Assembly: GCA_016748015.1 (NCBI GenBank)
Contig: JAAOMT010000512.1
Span: forward strand, 78,263 to 142,262
Direction of reading: 5' to 3'
Length of the DNA: 64,000 bases
From: Geosiphon pyriformis
Taxonomy: Eukaryota; Glomeromycota; Glomeromycetes; Archaeosporales; Geosiphonaceae
Below are positions 22,170-32,845 of the stretch, one piece after another (within the stretch, counting starts at the first letter, position 1; every line of letters begins with the position of its first letter). A program made the translations under genes and the position numbers. The notes under the pieces were generated by a model. The model was not told the origin of the DNA. It did not search any database and saw only the letters and a program-made list of their open reading frames with translations.

Positions 22170-23112
22170 CTATTAATTAGCATGAAATTACTCTTATAAT
22201 TCCTATTATTAATTAGCATATATTATTATTATTTCAATTATTACTTATTATTTAATCAAATTATCAAATATTATTACTCAATCAATAATCCGATTTGTAT
22301 CATAAAAATTAAGATAATCAAATTACACAATACCCTAAACCATTTAATATAGTCAAAATTTGCCGAAATTAATGAAAATTGGCCGAAATAATCAATAGTT
22401 CAATAAAATAACTTGTAGTTTGCCGAAATGTATCCTTAATTCACCAAAATTAGAGCAAAGAGAAAAGTGCAAGTTTAAAGATTAGTATTATAACAAGTTT
22501 TATAAAAAAAAAGCTTCTCTTTTCAAAAAAATGTATCTTTTCATAGTATCTTATTTTAAATATCTTAATTAGAACAAATCATCTTTTACATATCTTAAAT
22601 AAAAATTAAATATTCAAAAACCAAATCCTTCAAATTATTATACTTGAAATTCTCTCAAACACAACTAATATTTTGAAATTGATTAGCTACCAATTTCAGT
22701 AATCTGTTAGTAATTCCAGGCCTGGATAGAGAACATTTTTCTTGATAAAATTTTATTTCTTTTACATTTCTTTTATTTTTCTTTTATTTTCTTATCATAA
22801 TCATTAGGGTAACCTACAGACAAAATTCCTGTAGAAAAGTTGACTTTTACAGCAAAGTAACTACATATTTTTAGTAAGCTTTCAGACAAACAATTTCTGG
22901 AAAAAAGTTAATGTTTACTACAACATAACTAAATAAAATAACTGGTAAGAAATTGGCCATTCTACTTATAAGCCCAGTAGTTCAAATTATAGAAGATAAT
23001 TTGAAGATAAAATTCAGTTATTGGAGGTTCAATTGCTTCTAGAAAACGTGAAATTAGCAACAGATAAACAGTAACAACATTCAAAAAAAGAGACCAAAAA
23101 CCTCCAATAATA
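22150..23112 (+). repeat. 3' LTR of element B (963 bp)
   Basis: Runs from TGTTATCA to CCAATAATA (the terminal GTAACA has decayed to ATAATA by G-to-A and C-to-T). It is preceded by a purine run GAGGAGAAGATTA. The right flank starts TTGGCAAAACAG, mid-RT of element D, so the expected target duplication is TTGG. Confidence 0.85.
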
Positions 23113-23770
23113 TTGGCAAAACAGAATTGAAATTTCTAAAACATATTGTTAGCAAAAATGGTATTAAGACAAATTCAGACAAGATTAAAATTGTCAAAAA
23201 CTTTCCAGTACCAAAAAATTTGATAAAACTATAAACATTCTTAGAATTTGCTGAATATTACCAACACTTTATCCAAAACTTCTTCAAACTGGCTCAACCA
23301 CTCCACTAGTTTCAAGCCAAGAATGTGAAATATGAATAGACTAAAGAACAACAAGAAAGCTTATCCAAGCACCAATATTAATTTATCTAGACCACAGCAA
23401 GCCATTTATTATTACTACTAATGTATCAAGTCAAACATTGAAAGCAGTATTATTGCAGAGAGAACCAGATAGAAGAGAACATCCAGTAGCATATGCCAGC
23501 TAAAGTTTAAGTCCAGCTGAAAAAAACTATAGAACACTTAGCAATCTATTGAGCAGTCATAAAATGGAAAAAATATTTAAGCCAAAAATTCAACATATAT
23601 ACTGATTACAAAGGATTAACATTAACCCAGAAGCAAGAATTTGGAGATAACCATCACATTAGATAGAAATTAGAACTATTATTATTTAAATATTCAGTAC
23701 ATTACAAAAAAGGAAAAAAAAACAGAAATGCCAATAGTTTGTTACAAATAAAACAAATCTAAGAACACTT
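23113..23770 (+). pseudogene. RT C-terminus and RNase H of element D
   Basis: The RT connection region reads FLKHIVSKNGIKTNSDKIKIVKNFPV; RNase H follows with QYYCREPDRREHPVAYAS and a degraded HLAIYWAV helix and Asp-His block. Frames shift at least twice and stops are frequent. Confidence 0.65.
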
Positions 23771-24003
23771 TAATCCAAAAATATAACAAAAATATGAATA
23801 TACAAAAATATTAACAACTCCAACACTATATTAATATCCAGCAGTTCAAAGAGAAATTATTTCAAAAGAAACAAAACACCATTAAACAACAATCAAAATA
23901 TTTTATAACTTACTAAAATATACTATATTAGAAAACCAAAGAGGATCCAAATTAACCACTCAAAATAATCACAGAATTAGAAAAAAAAACAATACTATAT
24001 AAT

Positions 24004-25030
24004 ATGTACTCAGATTCAACAGCAGGATATTTTCATAAAGAAACAACTATAAAAAAAACCAGAAAAAAATATTACTGGCCATTAATGTATTCAGATATCA
24101 TTCAATATGTTCAAAATTGTGATGTTTGTCAAAGAAGAGGAGGAACAAAACTCAGTAAACCACTAAGACTAATTAAAGTGAAACAACTATTTGACAGAAT
24201 TGAAATTGACTTAGTTAGACTATTAACAATAACCAGCAGAGATAATTGTTATATAACAGTAGCCATAGATTATTTTACAAAATGGCCAGAAACAAAAGCA
24301 ATTTAAAGAGCAGATACAGAATTCATAGCCAAATTTATTTATCAAGATCTAATTTGTCAACACAGATATTCAAAAAAATTACTATCAGATCAAGGAATGC
24401 ATTTTGTAAACAAAATATTATCAAAATTAGGCCAAAGATTTGGAATCAAAAAACTATTATTATTACCATAACATCTACAAACAAACAGTTTAGTAGAAAA
24501 ATTCAACAGAACATTGTGTAAAGCAATTGCCAAAATCAGTTAAGAAAACCAAAATAAATAGGATTTGTTTATATCATCAGTATTATTTGCTTATTGAACA
24601 ATGAAGCAGAATACTATACAAGCAACACCATTTAAATTTGTTATAGTAGAACAGCAACATTATCAGTTGAGATAAAAGTCAATACATATCCAATAAAACC
24701 AATAAACAAAGCCAATTTTCAAAAAACATTGCTAAGAAAAATGTACAAATTAATAGAAACATTAGAAAACAAAAGATGAAAAACAGCTAATAATATTCAA
24801 AAATCACAAAAAAAACAAAAAGAATGACATAATAACCAATTATCAAACAAACCAGTTAAATTCAGGATTGGAAACAAAGTACTCTTACATCATACTAAAG
24901 TGGAAAAACAATGGGGTGGAAAATTTGACTCCAAATGAAACAGATTATTTCACATTGAAAAAATTCTAGGAAATAGAACTTATAAACTAAGATGGAACAA
25001 CAAAATCTTAGCCAAAGCAACACATGATAA
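24004..25030 (+). pseudogene. Integrase of element D
   Basis: The N-terminal zinc finger is recognisable (GYFHKE, CDVCQRR) and the first catalytic Asp is kept (IEIDLVRLL). The second half (SDQGMHFVNK, then LVEKFNRTLCKAIAK) is in another frame with stops. The GPY/F-like end (NRLFHIEKILGNRTYKLR) is at about 24930-24990. Confidence 0.75.
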
Positions 25031-25785
25031 TTGACTAAAACCAATTATAATCATTGATTCAAACACATTAAGTTGATTGACCAAAAGAGTATATAAAAAT
25101 ATGATATACATGACAAAAAAACCAAAAAAAATGGAAATACCAGACCATATCTATATCTTACCCCAACAATTATTTCAGACTGTAAACTAATAACAATTGG
25201 ACATGAAAATTGTTGTCAACCACCAAAAAATCTGCTATTAAAACACCAAACAGAAAAAAAAAACAAAGAATATACTATATCAATAACCACAAGACCAAAC
25301 AAAAAACTGGTCAGATAAAATAGTAGAAAAAGTAAAAAGCACTTTTGGGAAAATACTCATTATGGTTTTAACTGAAGAACTTACAAAAAAAAATTGGAAT
25401 CAGTAGATGAAACAACTTCCAATACTATACTGCTATTATCAATTAAGACAAAAGTTGGATATTTAAAAGTTATATCTTGATAAAACCAAGAAAATATTCA
25501 ATTAAGAAATAATATAGAATATTGAAGACATTATTGGAAAGAAAACAAATTTGACACTACACATTAGAACAATCTATTGACTACACACAATCTTTCAAAA
25601 TTATGCAAAAATATTGCTACACTCCAATATGGAGACAATAACCATCAACCAATAGGAAAGAATGAACAACTCGCAAATCAAAAATATAAGAAACAGAGTT
25701 GAACAAACAATACTAAAAAGAAAAATTATAAAACTAATTCAAAATGAAGATTTCAACAGAGCTTAATATTAAAAGGAAGAGATAA
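25031..25785 (+). pseudogene. Remnant of third ORF and polypurine tract of element D
   Basis: Aligns in position with the third ORF of X1 and X2 (for example the short NWNQ and TIWRQ-like fragments) but no frame exceeds about 40 codons. It ends in AATATTAAAAGGAAGAGATAA, a mutated polypurine tract. Confidence 0.5.
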
Positions 25786-26681
25786 TATTACTTATAAAAA
25801 AAGCATACAAAAAAATATTAGGAAAAACAAATAGACCAATAGGAGAATAAGTAGCTAACATGTGAACATATTGCTTAGCAATATGGAGCATTGTTAGAAA
25901 TTATGACATATTGCTCAACAATGTGAAACAATTTCAGAAAATTATAACACATTGCTCAGCAATATAAGCATTGCTTAAGAAATTATAGCACATCACTTGA
26001 GAATGTAAACAATTTTATAGAACCCAAATTATATATATATAATAAGAGCATTAGAAACAGAAAAAACAAAATCAATACCAAGATCTAACAGAATAAAATC
26101 AGCAATATCAATAAAATAACTATTTATTATCAAAATTACTCTCTCCACTATTAACATTGTATGTTGATAGTATTTAATGCTTTATTATACTGAAATAATA
26201 GCTCTTGATTATGGCTATTAACAGAATACTAACTTTTTATTATCTTGGCTTATTTTTTTATTTTTTTATTTCTTTTATTTTCTTTATTTTACTTTCTTTT
26301 GTTGTGTTACTAACTGATTAAAAGGATTAAGCACTAAATTATTGATGTCAAAAATAGCCTAGTAAAAGACCCATGAAACAAGGGTAGAGAATTTGGAAAT
26401 TAAGGATAGCTTACCAGAAGAGCACAACTGCCAAAATAACTTAATAATCATGTTGAAAAAAAAAATTTAATGGAATTGCAATTCCAAGAGATTACTAAAA
26501 CAACTATTAAATTTCTGTCTATTATACAAAGAACACAACCAAAATCTTTAGAAACCAAAACCTTTAGATACCAAAACCTACAGATATTAAAACTTTCAGA
26601 TATCACCAACTGTATCAGTTATTGAACACCAAGTTACAGATTTGTTATTTGATTCAAGACCCCAAATAATCACCTGTAACA
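25786..26681 (+). repeat. 3' LTR of element D (896 bp)
   Basis: TATTACTTATA (from TGTTACTTATA) to CACCTGTAACA. Matches X1 and X2 LTRs over R/U5, including both hairpins and the ACCAAGTTA block near the end, but its U3 array is a different sequence. Confidence 0.85.
25867..26007 (+). repeat. Palindromic 41-bp tandem array in U3 of the D LTR
   Basis: Four units starting at 25867, 25907, 25948 and 25989. Each begins with a 19-bp dyad of the form CATATTGCTNAGCAATATG, perfect in the first unit. Period and position equal the GGAATTC array of X1/X2, but the unit sequence is unrelated. A TATATATATATA run follows at about 26031-26042. Confidence 0.7.
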
Positions 26682-27080
26682 ATGCCCTATTAATTTTGAA
26701 AAAAGTCAGAAAAGAAACACCCTTTGATGCAGCCTACAATAGTGCTCTCAACAAACTCTATTACTACCCTCATAATGTTAAAATAATCTTTGATTTAATA
26801 ATAGCTTTAATTAATGGAGCCACACAAAAAAATGTCCACCAAATAAAAGAAGCTAAGTATATTAAATACACAATAGAATTAGCTGAATTTGACTATGAAG
26901 ATGAAGTAAAAACATATCACCAAATTGCAAGCCACATTTATTCAACCCAAGAAGCTTAAATTCAATAATTAAAGCAAATAAACATTCAATTATGTGAAGA
27001 ATGCATTATGCTTTATGATGATAAATGGTGTTCAAAATGCTATGTCCTTAGCATCTTCTTATCCAGCAAAAATAATCAAA
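26682..27080 (+). pseudogene. Cys-rich module of element C, C-terminal part
   Basis: The helical part (TPFDAAYNSALNKLYYYPHN) and the second Cys cluster (KWCSKCYVLSIF at about 27020-27060) are kept. The CxxC pairs upstream were separated from it by D. Confidence 0.65.
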
Positions 27081-27655
27081 AAAAAATTGAGTTTGGAGAA
27101 TTTGAGCCAAAAGAAAAAATAGCAACAACTTTAATCTATCTTACTGAAAATCAACCAGCTCTACAAATTAAATACTCCAACAACAATGGTCAAGGAATCA
27201 AGCCAGAAAAAGCTCATAATATAGATACTAAATATGATCTACAATACTCAGGAAAAAATATTTTGGTCTTTTAACCAAAATCTTTAACAAAAATTAATTT
27301 TAGAATTGCTCTTAAAATTCTACCTGAAGCAATAATTCAAATTGCTTTCAGATCATTATTGGCAAGCAAAAAAATCAATGTTAGAGGAGGAGTTATAGAT
27401 GCAGAATACATTGAAAACATCACTATTATGTTACAAAATGAAACTAAAAAACCATTTAGAATAGAACATGCTGAAAAAATTATTCAAGCAATATACCTAC
27501 TTTTAATTAACATTTTAGAGTTATAATTAGTTAGTAACAGAGAACAATTAGGCAAAAGTGAAAGAAAAATACAAGGTTTTGATTCAACTGGATGATTCAC
27601 AGTTTTAGTAAATATAGCTCTCAATACACAGAATAAATCTTATCAGATTCTTTAA
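27081..27655 (+). pseudogene. dUTPase domain of element C
   Basis: Motif 1 (NIDTKYDLQYSG), motif 2 (FRSLLASKKIN), motif 3 (RGGVIDAEYIENI, with an intact catalytic Asp-x-x-Tyr context), motif 4 (EKIIQAIYLL) and motif 5 (KIQGFDSTG) all appear in order. A TAA at about 27272 lies between motifs 1 and 2 and further stops follow motif 4. Confidence 0.8.
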
Positions 27656-28029
27656 CTTTCTTAACCCATTACTATTTCACCTTTTAGAAAATATCATAAA
27701 ATTTACACTTGTTCAAAACCCACTACTACCCAACAAATTTTTAAATCTAATGAACAAATCTGTTTAAAACATAAAATTTCAATCCCAAATGTTTATATTC
27801 CCAAAAAAATGAAAAAATTTTGAGTTATATTCTATAATCTTAACAATTACCTTATTGTTTTATTAAATAAATTAGAAATTGGAATTATACATAACAATAT
27901 TTTCCAAAATAAAAACCCTCAAATTGTCTTTAATTTTATTGAAATTATAAAACATACCTTATTTCCCAACTCAAACATTATTTCTACTACTGAAAACTAC
28001 CACCTTTTGAAAGAAAAACTCTCTCAAAT

Positions 28030-28960
28030 CAACATGGATCTTTTAGAATCCCAACAACAAAGACAATTGAAACAGCTAATAACTGAATTTATTAATATAT
28101 TTGCAAAAAACAACAATAATTTGGGAAAAACTGATATTGTTTAACATCAAATCCACACAGAAAATGCTCCACCAAAATAACAACAAACTTATTAAGTTCT
28201 ATTTGTCAGTTACTAATTTATCAGAGAAAAAGTTCAAAGAATGTTTAATAATGGATTGATTCAACCATCAAAAAGTCCATGGACCTCAATAGTGATTTTT
28301 GTTAAAAAAAATGGAAAAATCAGATTTTGTGTTAATTATTGACAATTAAATAGTGTTACAATTAGAGATGTCTACCCTTTTTTAAAAATTGATAACATAC
28401 TAGATGCTTTGGAAAAAGCCAAGTTCTTCTTAACTTTAAACTTAGAAAATAGATACTGACAAGTCGAAATAGACCCAGAAAATCACTCCAAAACAGCATT
28501 TATTATTTAAGAAGGAAACTATGAATTCAATATTATGTTTTTTGAACTCTGCAATGCACCAACAACATTCCAGTAACTTATAGATATTGTTTATAAAAGA
28601 CTCTTATGACAATTAATAATTGTTTATCTTGATAACATTAATGTGTACTTATTAAGCTTTAAAGCTTATCTTATCTACTTGTGAAAAGTTTTTTAATAAT
28701 TACGGAAAGCAGAATTGAAGTTGAACATTGAAAAATGTCACTTTGAAAAAACAAGTTTAATTTTTCTAAGACACATAGCTAGTAAAGATGGAGTTAAACC
28801 AAATCCAGAAACAATTAATGCTGTCAAAAACTTCAAACTCCCAAAAATACCACAAAGCTACAAAGATTTGTGAGATTAGTCTTATACTATCAGAAATTCA
28901 TAAAAAAATTCTCAAAAATTGCCAAACTACTTAATTATCTTACCAACAAAAATGTGCCAT
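28030..28960 (+). pseudogene. Reverse transcriptase of element C
   Basis: Blocks SPWTSIVIFVKKNGKIRFCV, FLTLNLENRY, FNIMFFELCNAPTTFQ and YLDN (second Asp of YLDD lost) are seen, then LKLNIEKCHFEKTSLIFLR. More than ten stops, many of the TGG-to-TGA and CAA-to-TAA kind. Confidence 0.8.
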
Positions 28961-28969
28961 ATTAATGAA

Positions 28970-29440
28970 CTAAAGAACAACAGAAAGTCTTTGAAACTCT
29001 CAAAACAAAATTGACAACAGCCCCAATTCTTGCTTACTCAAACTTCAACAAATAGTTTCAACTAGCCACTGATGCTTCACACATAGCATTTGGTGCCATC
29101 TTATCACAATTGGATAAAAATGACCAGAAACAAGTTATTGTCTATATCAGTAGAACACTCAAATTAACAGAACTCAAATATGGCTCAATTGAATTAGAAG
29201 CTGCTGCAGTTATTTGAGTTCTTAAACATTTTCAACAATACCTAAAAAATAGAAAAGAATTTGATATAATAACTGACAATATTGGCTTTAAATGGCTTAA
29301 TAAAAAGAAATCTGAACAAAGTGCCAAACAATTTTAATAGAATGACTTCTTAGCAGACTACAAATATATTGTATATTACAAACCAAGAAAACTACACACC
29401 AATATTGACAGTTTCTTAAGAATGAGACAAAAATAACACC
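28970..29440 (+). pseudogene. RNase H of element C
   Basis: LATDASHIAFGAILSQ keeps the first catalytic Asp, KYGSIELEAAAVI keeps the Glu, and IITDNIGFKWLNKKK the next Asp. Stops after 29336. This is the best preserved RNase H of the family-2 copies. Confidence 0.75.
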
Positions 29441-29699
29441 AACTGCAATTCCACCACAACTTACTAACCTATCAACAAAAATAACCAAACAACAATAGAC
29501 TCCAGAAATTACAACAATATTAAAAACTATTTAAAAATTCTTACTATGTCAGAAAATTGGTCTCCAAGTAAAAAACATTGATTACAATATTAATCAAAAC
29601 AATATTTTATACATCATAACAAAATCTATTGTAAAAATTACAAAAATTCAAACCAATCATTCAGATTAGTACAAAAAAATAAAAAAGAAACAATCCTAT

Positions 29700-30740
29700 A
29701 CAACATGCATACAGATCTTTCTTCAGCACATTTAGAAAGAGATAAAACAATCCAAAAAACTCTTGAACATTATTTTTGATCTTACATGCAAAAAGACATT
29801 TGACAATATATAAAATCTTGTGATAGTTGTTAAAAAAGAAGAAGAACTCACCCCATGGAATCTTTAAATCCAATCAAAGTTGGACAACCTTTTGACAGAG
29901 TTAGAATTGATTTAGTCAGACTATTATCTATCACAATCTAAGGAAATTGTTATATTGCAGTTGTAGTAAATTATTTTACCAAATGACTTGAAGCTAAAGC
30001 CATTCAAAGAACAGATGCAAAATTAGTAGCAAATTTCATCTATGAAAACATTATTTGTAGACATAGATGCCCAATTAAACTTTTATCTGATCAAAGAACA
30101 CATTTTGTGAACCACTTGATACAAAAAATTTGTGAATGATTCAATGTCAAAAGATTTTTATTATTACCTTATCACTCTTAAACAAATGGACTTGTAGAAT
30201 GTTTCAATAGAACATTGTGTAAATTCTTAGCCAAAATTTCAACTGATTTTGAGCAAGAATAAAATATCTTTATTTCATCAGTGTTATTAATATACAGAAC
30301 ACTAAAACAAGATACTATAAAACACACACTATTTGATCTTACTTATAGAAGAACAACAATATTACCAATTAATTTCACAGTAAAAACATATCTAATACAA
30401 CCAATCAATAAAGAAAACTTTCAAGAAACACTTCAAAGAAAAGCCTACACTTTTTTTAGTACACTAGAAAAAAAAAAACAAATAGCAGCCACTTATATTG
30501 AATACCCTCAAGCTCAACAAAAAAAAAGGCATAACAACAAATTACCACCAATTACCAATGAATTTAAAGTTGAAAATAAAGTTTTTTTATACAAAACTAA
30601 GGCTAAAAAACAATGGAATAGAAAATTTAAACATAAATAGAATGGACTATTTTATATTTATGAAATTCTAGGCAATAGATTATATAAATTAAGGCTTGAT
30701 AACAAAGTACTAGCAAAAGTTGTACACAGAGATTAATTGA
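29700..30740 (+). pseudogene. Integrase of element C
   Basis: The zinc-finger His pair is recognisable (SSAHLERDKT, EHYF), the first core Asp is kept (RVRIDLVRLL) and the second (LSDQRTHF), with GLVECFNRTL about 35 residues on; stops interrupt each block. The intact C-terminal piece is 30281-30640 (LIYRTLKQDTIKHTLFDLTY onward). Confidence 0.75.
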
Positions 30741-31086
30741 AACACTATTATTTCAAAAACAATTCTGAATCATTAATTTTACAAATTAGTATACATTTTC
30801 TTTTAATTAATTCGGAAAATATTCCTTGAAATTTAAAACCAATAGTTATAATAGAATAACAACCAAACTTGAATACTTAATTTAATATTTTTACAATAAC
30901 CTCTTTAAAATACACAAAACATAAAACAAAAATAGTAAGTAATTACAAGAAAATCTCAAACCCAAAAACAAATAAAAACTTTATATCTAAAAATAATTTT
31001 CTTTATTTTTTTTCAAATTTTACTTATTAATTAGTTATTTTATCATAATTATTCCTCGAAATATTCAACAAATATCCCAAAAATTA

Positions 31087-31751
31087 ATGTTAGCTTTAAA
31101 AACACTTTTTAACCTATTCATAACAATTAATAAAAGTCAAATTAATTACACTCAAAAAGAAACCACAACACCAGTAGTAAATAATTTTCAGAATTATTAC
31201 TCTTATAGAAAAAAACAAAAGGTTACTTTGGAAATCAATTACTTAAACTTTTAAAACAAGCCCTAAAAGAAAACATTTTATTTGCCCCTATTAATATTCT
31301 ATCAAATACCACAATTTAATAAAAACTTCTACTATTTTTTAATGAACAAAACAATAAACATACTTTTATTTATAGATATTTTCATATTGAAAAAACACTA
31401 TATGAACAAAAACTGGAGCTTAAAGCAACAAACATTACTTCTGAAGCTATACAAAAACAAATTCACAATGAATTCAAGACAGCAGCTAAATCAACAAACA
31501 TTTACCACAAATTTAGAGCAGCATTTAGACTCTATAATTTATTCAACACTTGTAAAAATGTCTTACAAAATTCAATACTTTATTTAATGAAGATTCAATA
31601 TATTGAAAAGCTTACAGAACTGAAATTTCAACAATTTTCAGACCAGATTACTTTAATTATTTTGGATCACTATCTTGATATCACAGATTGTGTTTGGACT
31701 TTGATAAAGCTTAGTCTTAAAAAAAAAATTATGTTATCAATAGAATTTTAG
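31087..31751 (+). pseudogene. Third ORF of element C
   Basis: ATG at 31087; ends at TAG 31749-31751 inside the LTR. The C-terminal 110 codons are open (EKTLYEQKLELKATNITSE through MKIQYIEKLTELKFQQF), giving a cleaner view of the family-2 protein than B, which has a stop where C reads Gln. A frameshift near 31320 separates the two halves. Confidence 0.65.
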
Positions 31752-32701
31752 CTATTAATTAACATGAAATTATTTTTATAATTCCTATTATTAATCAGCA
31801 TATTATTATTGTTTCAATTATTACTTATTATTTAACCAAATTATCAAATATTATCATTCAATTAATAATTTAATTTGTACTATAGAAATTAAAATGATCA
31901 AATTACACAATATTCTGAACCATTTAATATAGTCAAAATTTGCTGAAATTGATGAAAATTGGCCAAAATAATCAATAGTTTATAGAAATAACTTGTAGTT
32001 TGCCAAAATATATCTTTAGTTTGCTGAAATTAAAGTAAAAAGAAAAGTACAAGTTCAAGAACTAATACTACAACAAATTGTATAAAAAAAGAGCTTCTCT
32101 CTTTAAAAAAATGTATCTTCCCATAGTATCTTATCATAGTATCTTACTTTAGATATCTTAATTAGAACAAATTACTTTTTACACATTTTAAATAAAAATT
32201 AAATATTCAAAAACCAAATTCTTTAAATTATTACACTTAAAATTCTTTCAACACAACTAATATTTTGAAATTGATTAGCTACCAATTTCAATAATCTGTT
32301 AGTGACTTCTGACCTGAATAAAAAACGTTTTCCTTGACACAATTCTATTTTTTTATATTTTTTTTATTTTCTTTTACTTTTCTTATTATAATTATTAAAA
32401 TAGTCTACAGATGATATTTCTGTAGAAGAATTGACTTTCACAGCAAAGTAACTACACATTTTAATGAACTTTCAGATGAGCAATTCCAGAGAAAAAGTTG
32501 ACATTTACTACAATGTAACTACACAAAATAAACTGGCACAAAATTGGCCATTTTACTTATAAGTCCAGCAATTCAAATTATAAGAGATAATTTGAAAATA
32601 AATTCAGTTATTGGAGATTTAACTACTTCCAGAAAATGTGAATTAGCAACAGATAAACATTAACAACATTCAAAAAAAGAGACCAAAAACCTTCAATAAC
32701 A
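31732..32701 (+). repeat. 3' LTR of element C (970 bp)
   Basis: TGTTATCA to CAATAACA. Aligns with the A and B LTRs along its length, with many transitions. Confidence 0.85.
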
Positions 32702-32845
32702 GTATATAGTGCTGTTTTAACTGGCTTGAGTGGCTGGTTATATATAAAAAAAGCATAAATAATACTTAATTTAGAGTCTTGTTTGAGTTTATGTACTTAA
32801 ATAATAATTGGACTGCATTTATTAAACTTTTAATAATAAAAAATA
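32702..32845 (+). mobile_element. 3' tail of LINE E
   Basis: Aligns with the end of LINE F (46195-46340): the shared core TTGAGTGGCTGGT, the AAAAAAGCATAA block and the final TTTATTAAA followed by AATAATAAAAAAT. Its upstream part was separated by the insertion of C and lies outside the window. Confidence 0.7.

Larger units (their letters stand above)
4162..23112 (+). mobile_element. Ty3-type retrotransposon B (family 2), split by X1
   Basis: Element B reads from its leader at 4162 through gag, protease, Cys-rich module, dUTPase and RT to 9307, is interrupted by X1 (9308-19378), and resumes at 19379 with RNase H, integrase, the third ORF and a 3' LTR (22150-23112). Element C, which is uninterrupted at the same point (about 28950), confirms the join. 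No 5' LTR of B is present; element A's inverted LTR takes its place. B has many stops and Asp-to-Asn changes in its active sites. To its right, B's LTR abuts mid-RT sequence of element D. Confidence 0.85.
23113..26681 (+). mobile_element. Ty3-type retrotransposon D (family 1), 3' part
   Basis: Begins abruptly inside RT (GKTELKFLKHIVSKN-like, matching X1 and X2) because B inserted there, and continues with RNase H, integrase, third-ORF region, polypurine tract and a 3' LTR. It is A-rich on the sense strand and full of stops, more decayed than X1 or X2. The right LTR end abuts Cys-module sequence of C, so D inserted into C; the predicted duplication is ATGC (26682-26685). Confidence 0.85.
26682..32701 (+). 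mobile_element. Ty3-type retrotransposon C (family 2), 3' part
   Basis: Starts inside the Cys-rich module where D inserted and runs through dUTPase, RT, RNase H, integrase and third ORF to a 3' LTR ending at 32701. It gives the uninterrupted reference for the B/X1 junction (about 28950). It is heavily mutated. Its right LTR end abuts the 3' tail of LINE E; predicted duplication GTAT (32702-32705). Confidence 0.85.

Noticed and set aside
23113-26681. D as a tandem partner sharing an LTR with B
   Set aside because: The LTRs belong to different families and B's LTR joins the middle of D's RT, so insertion is the simpler reading.
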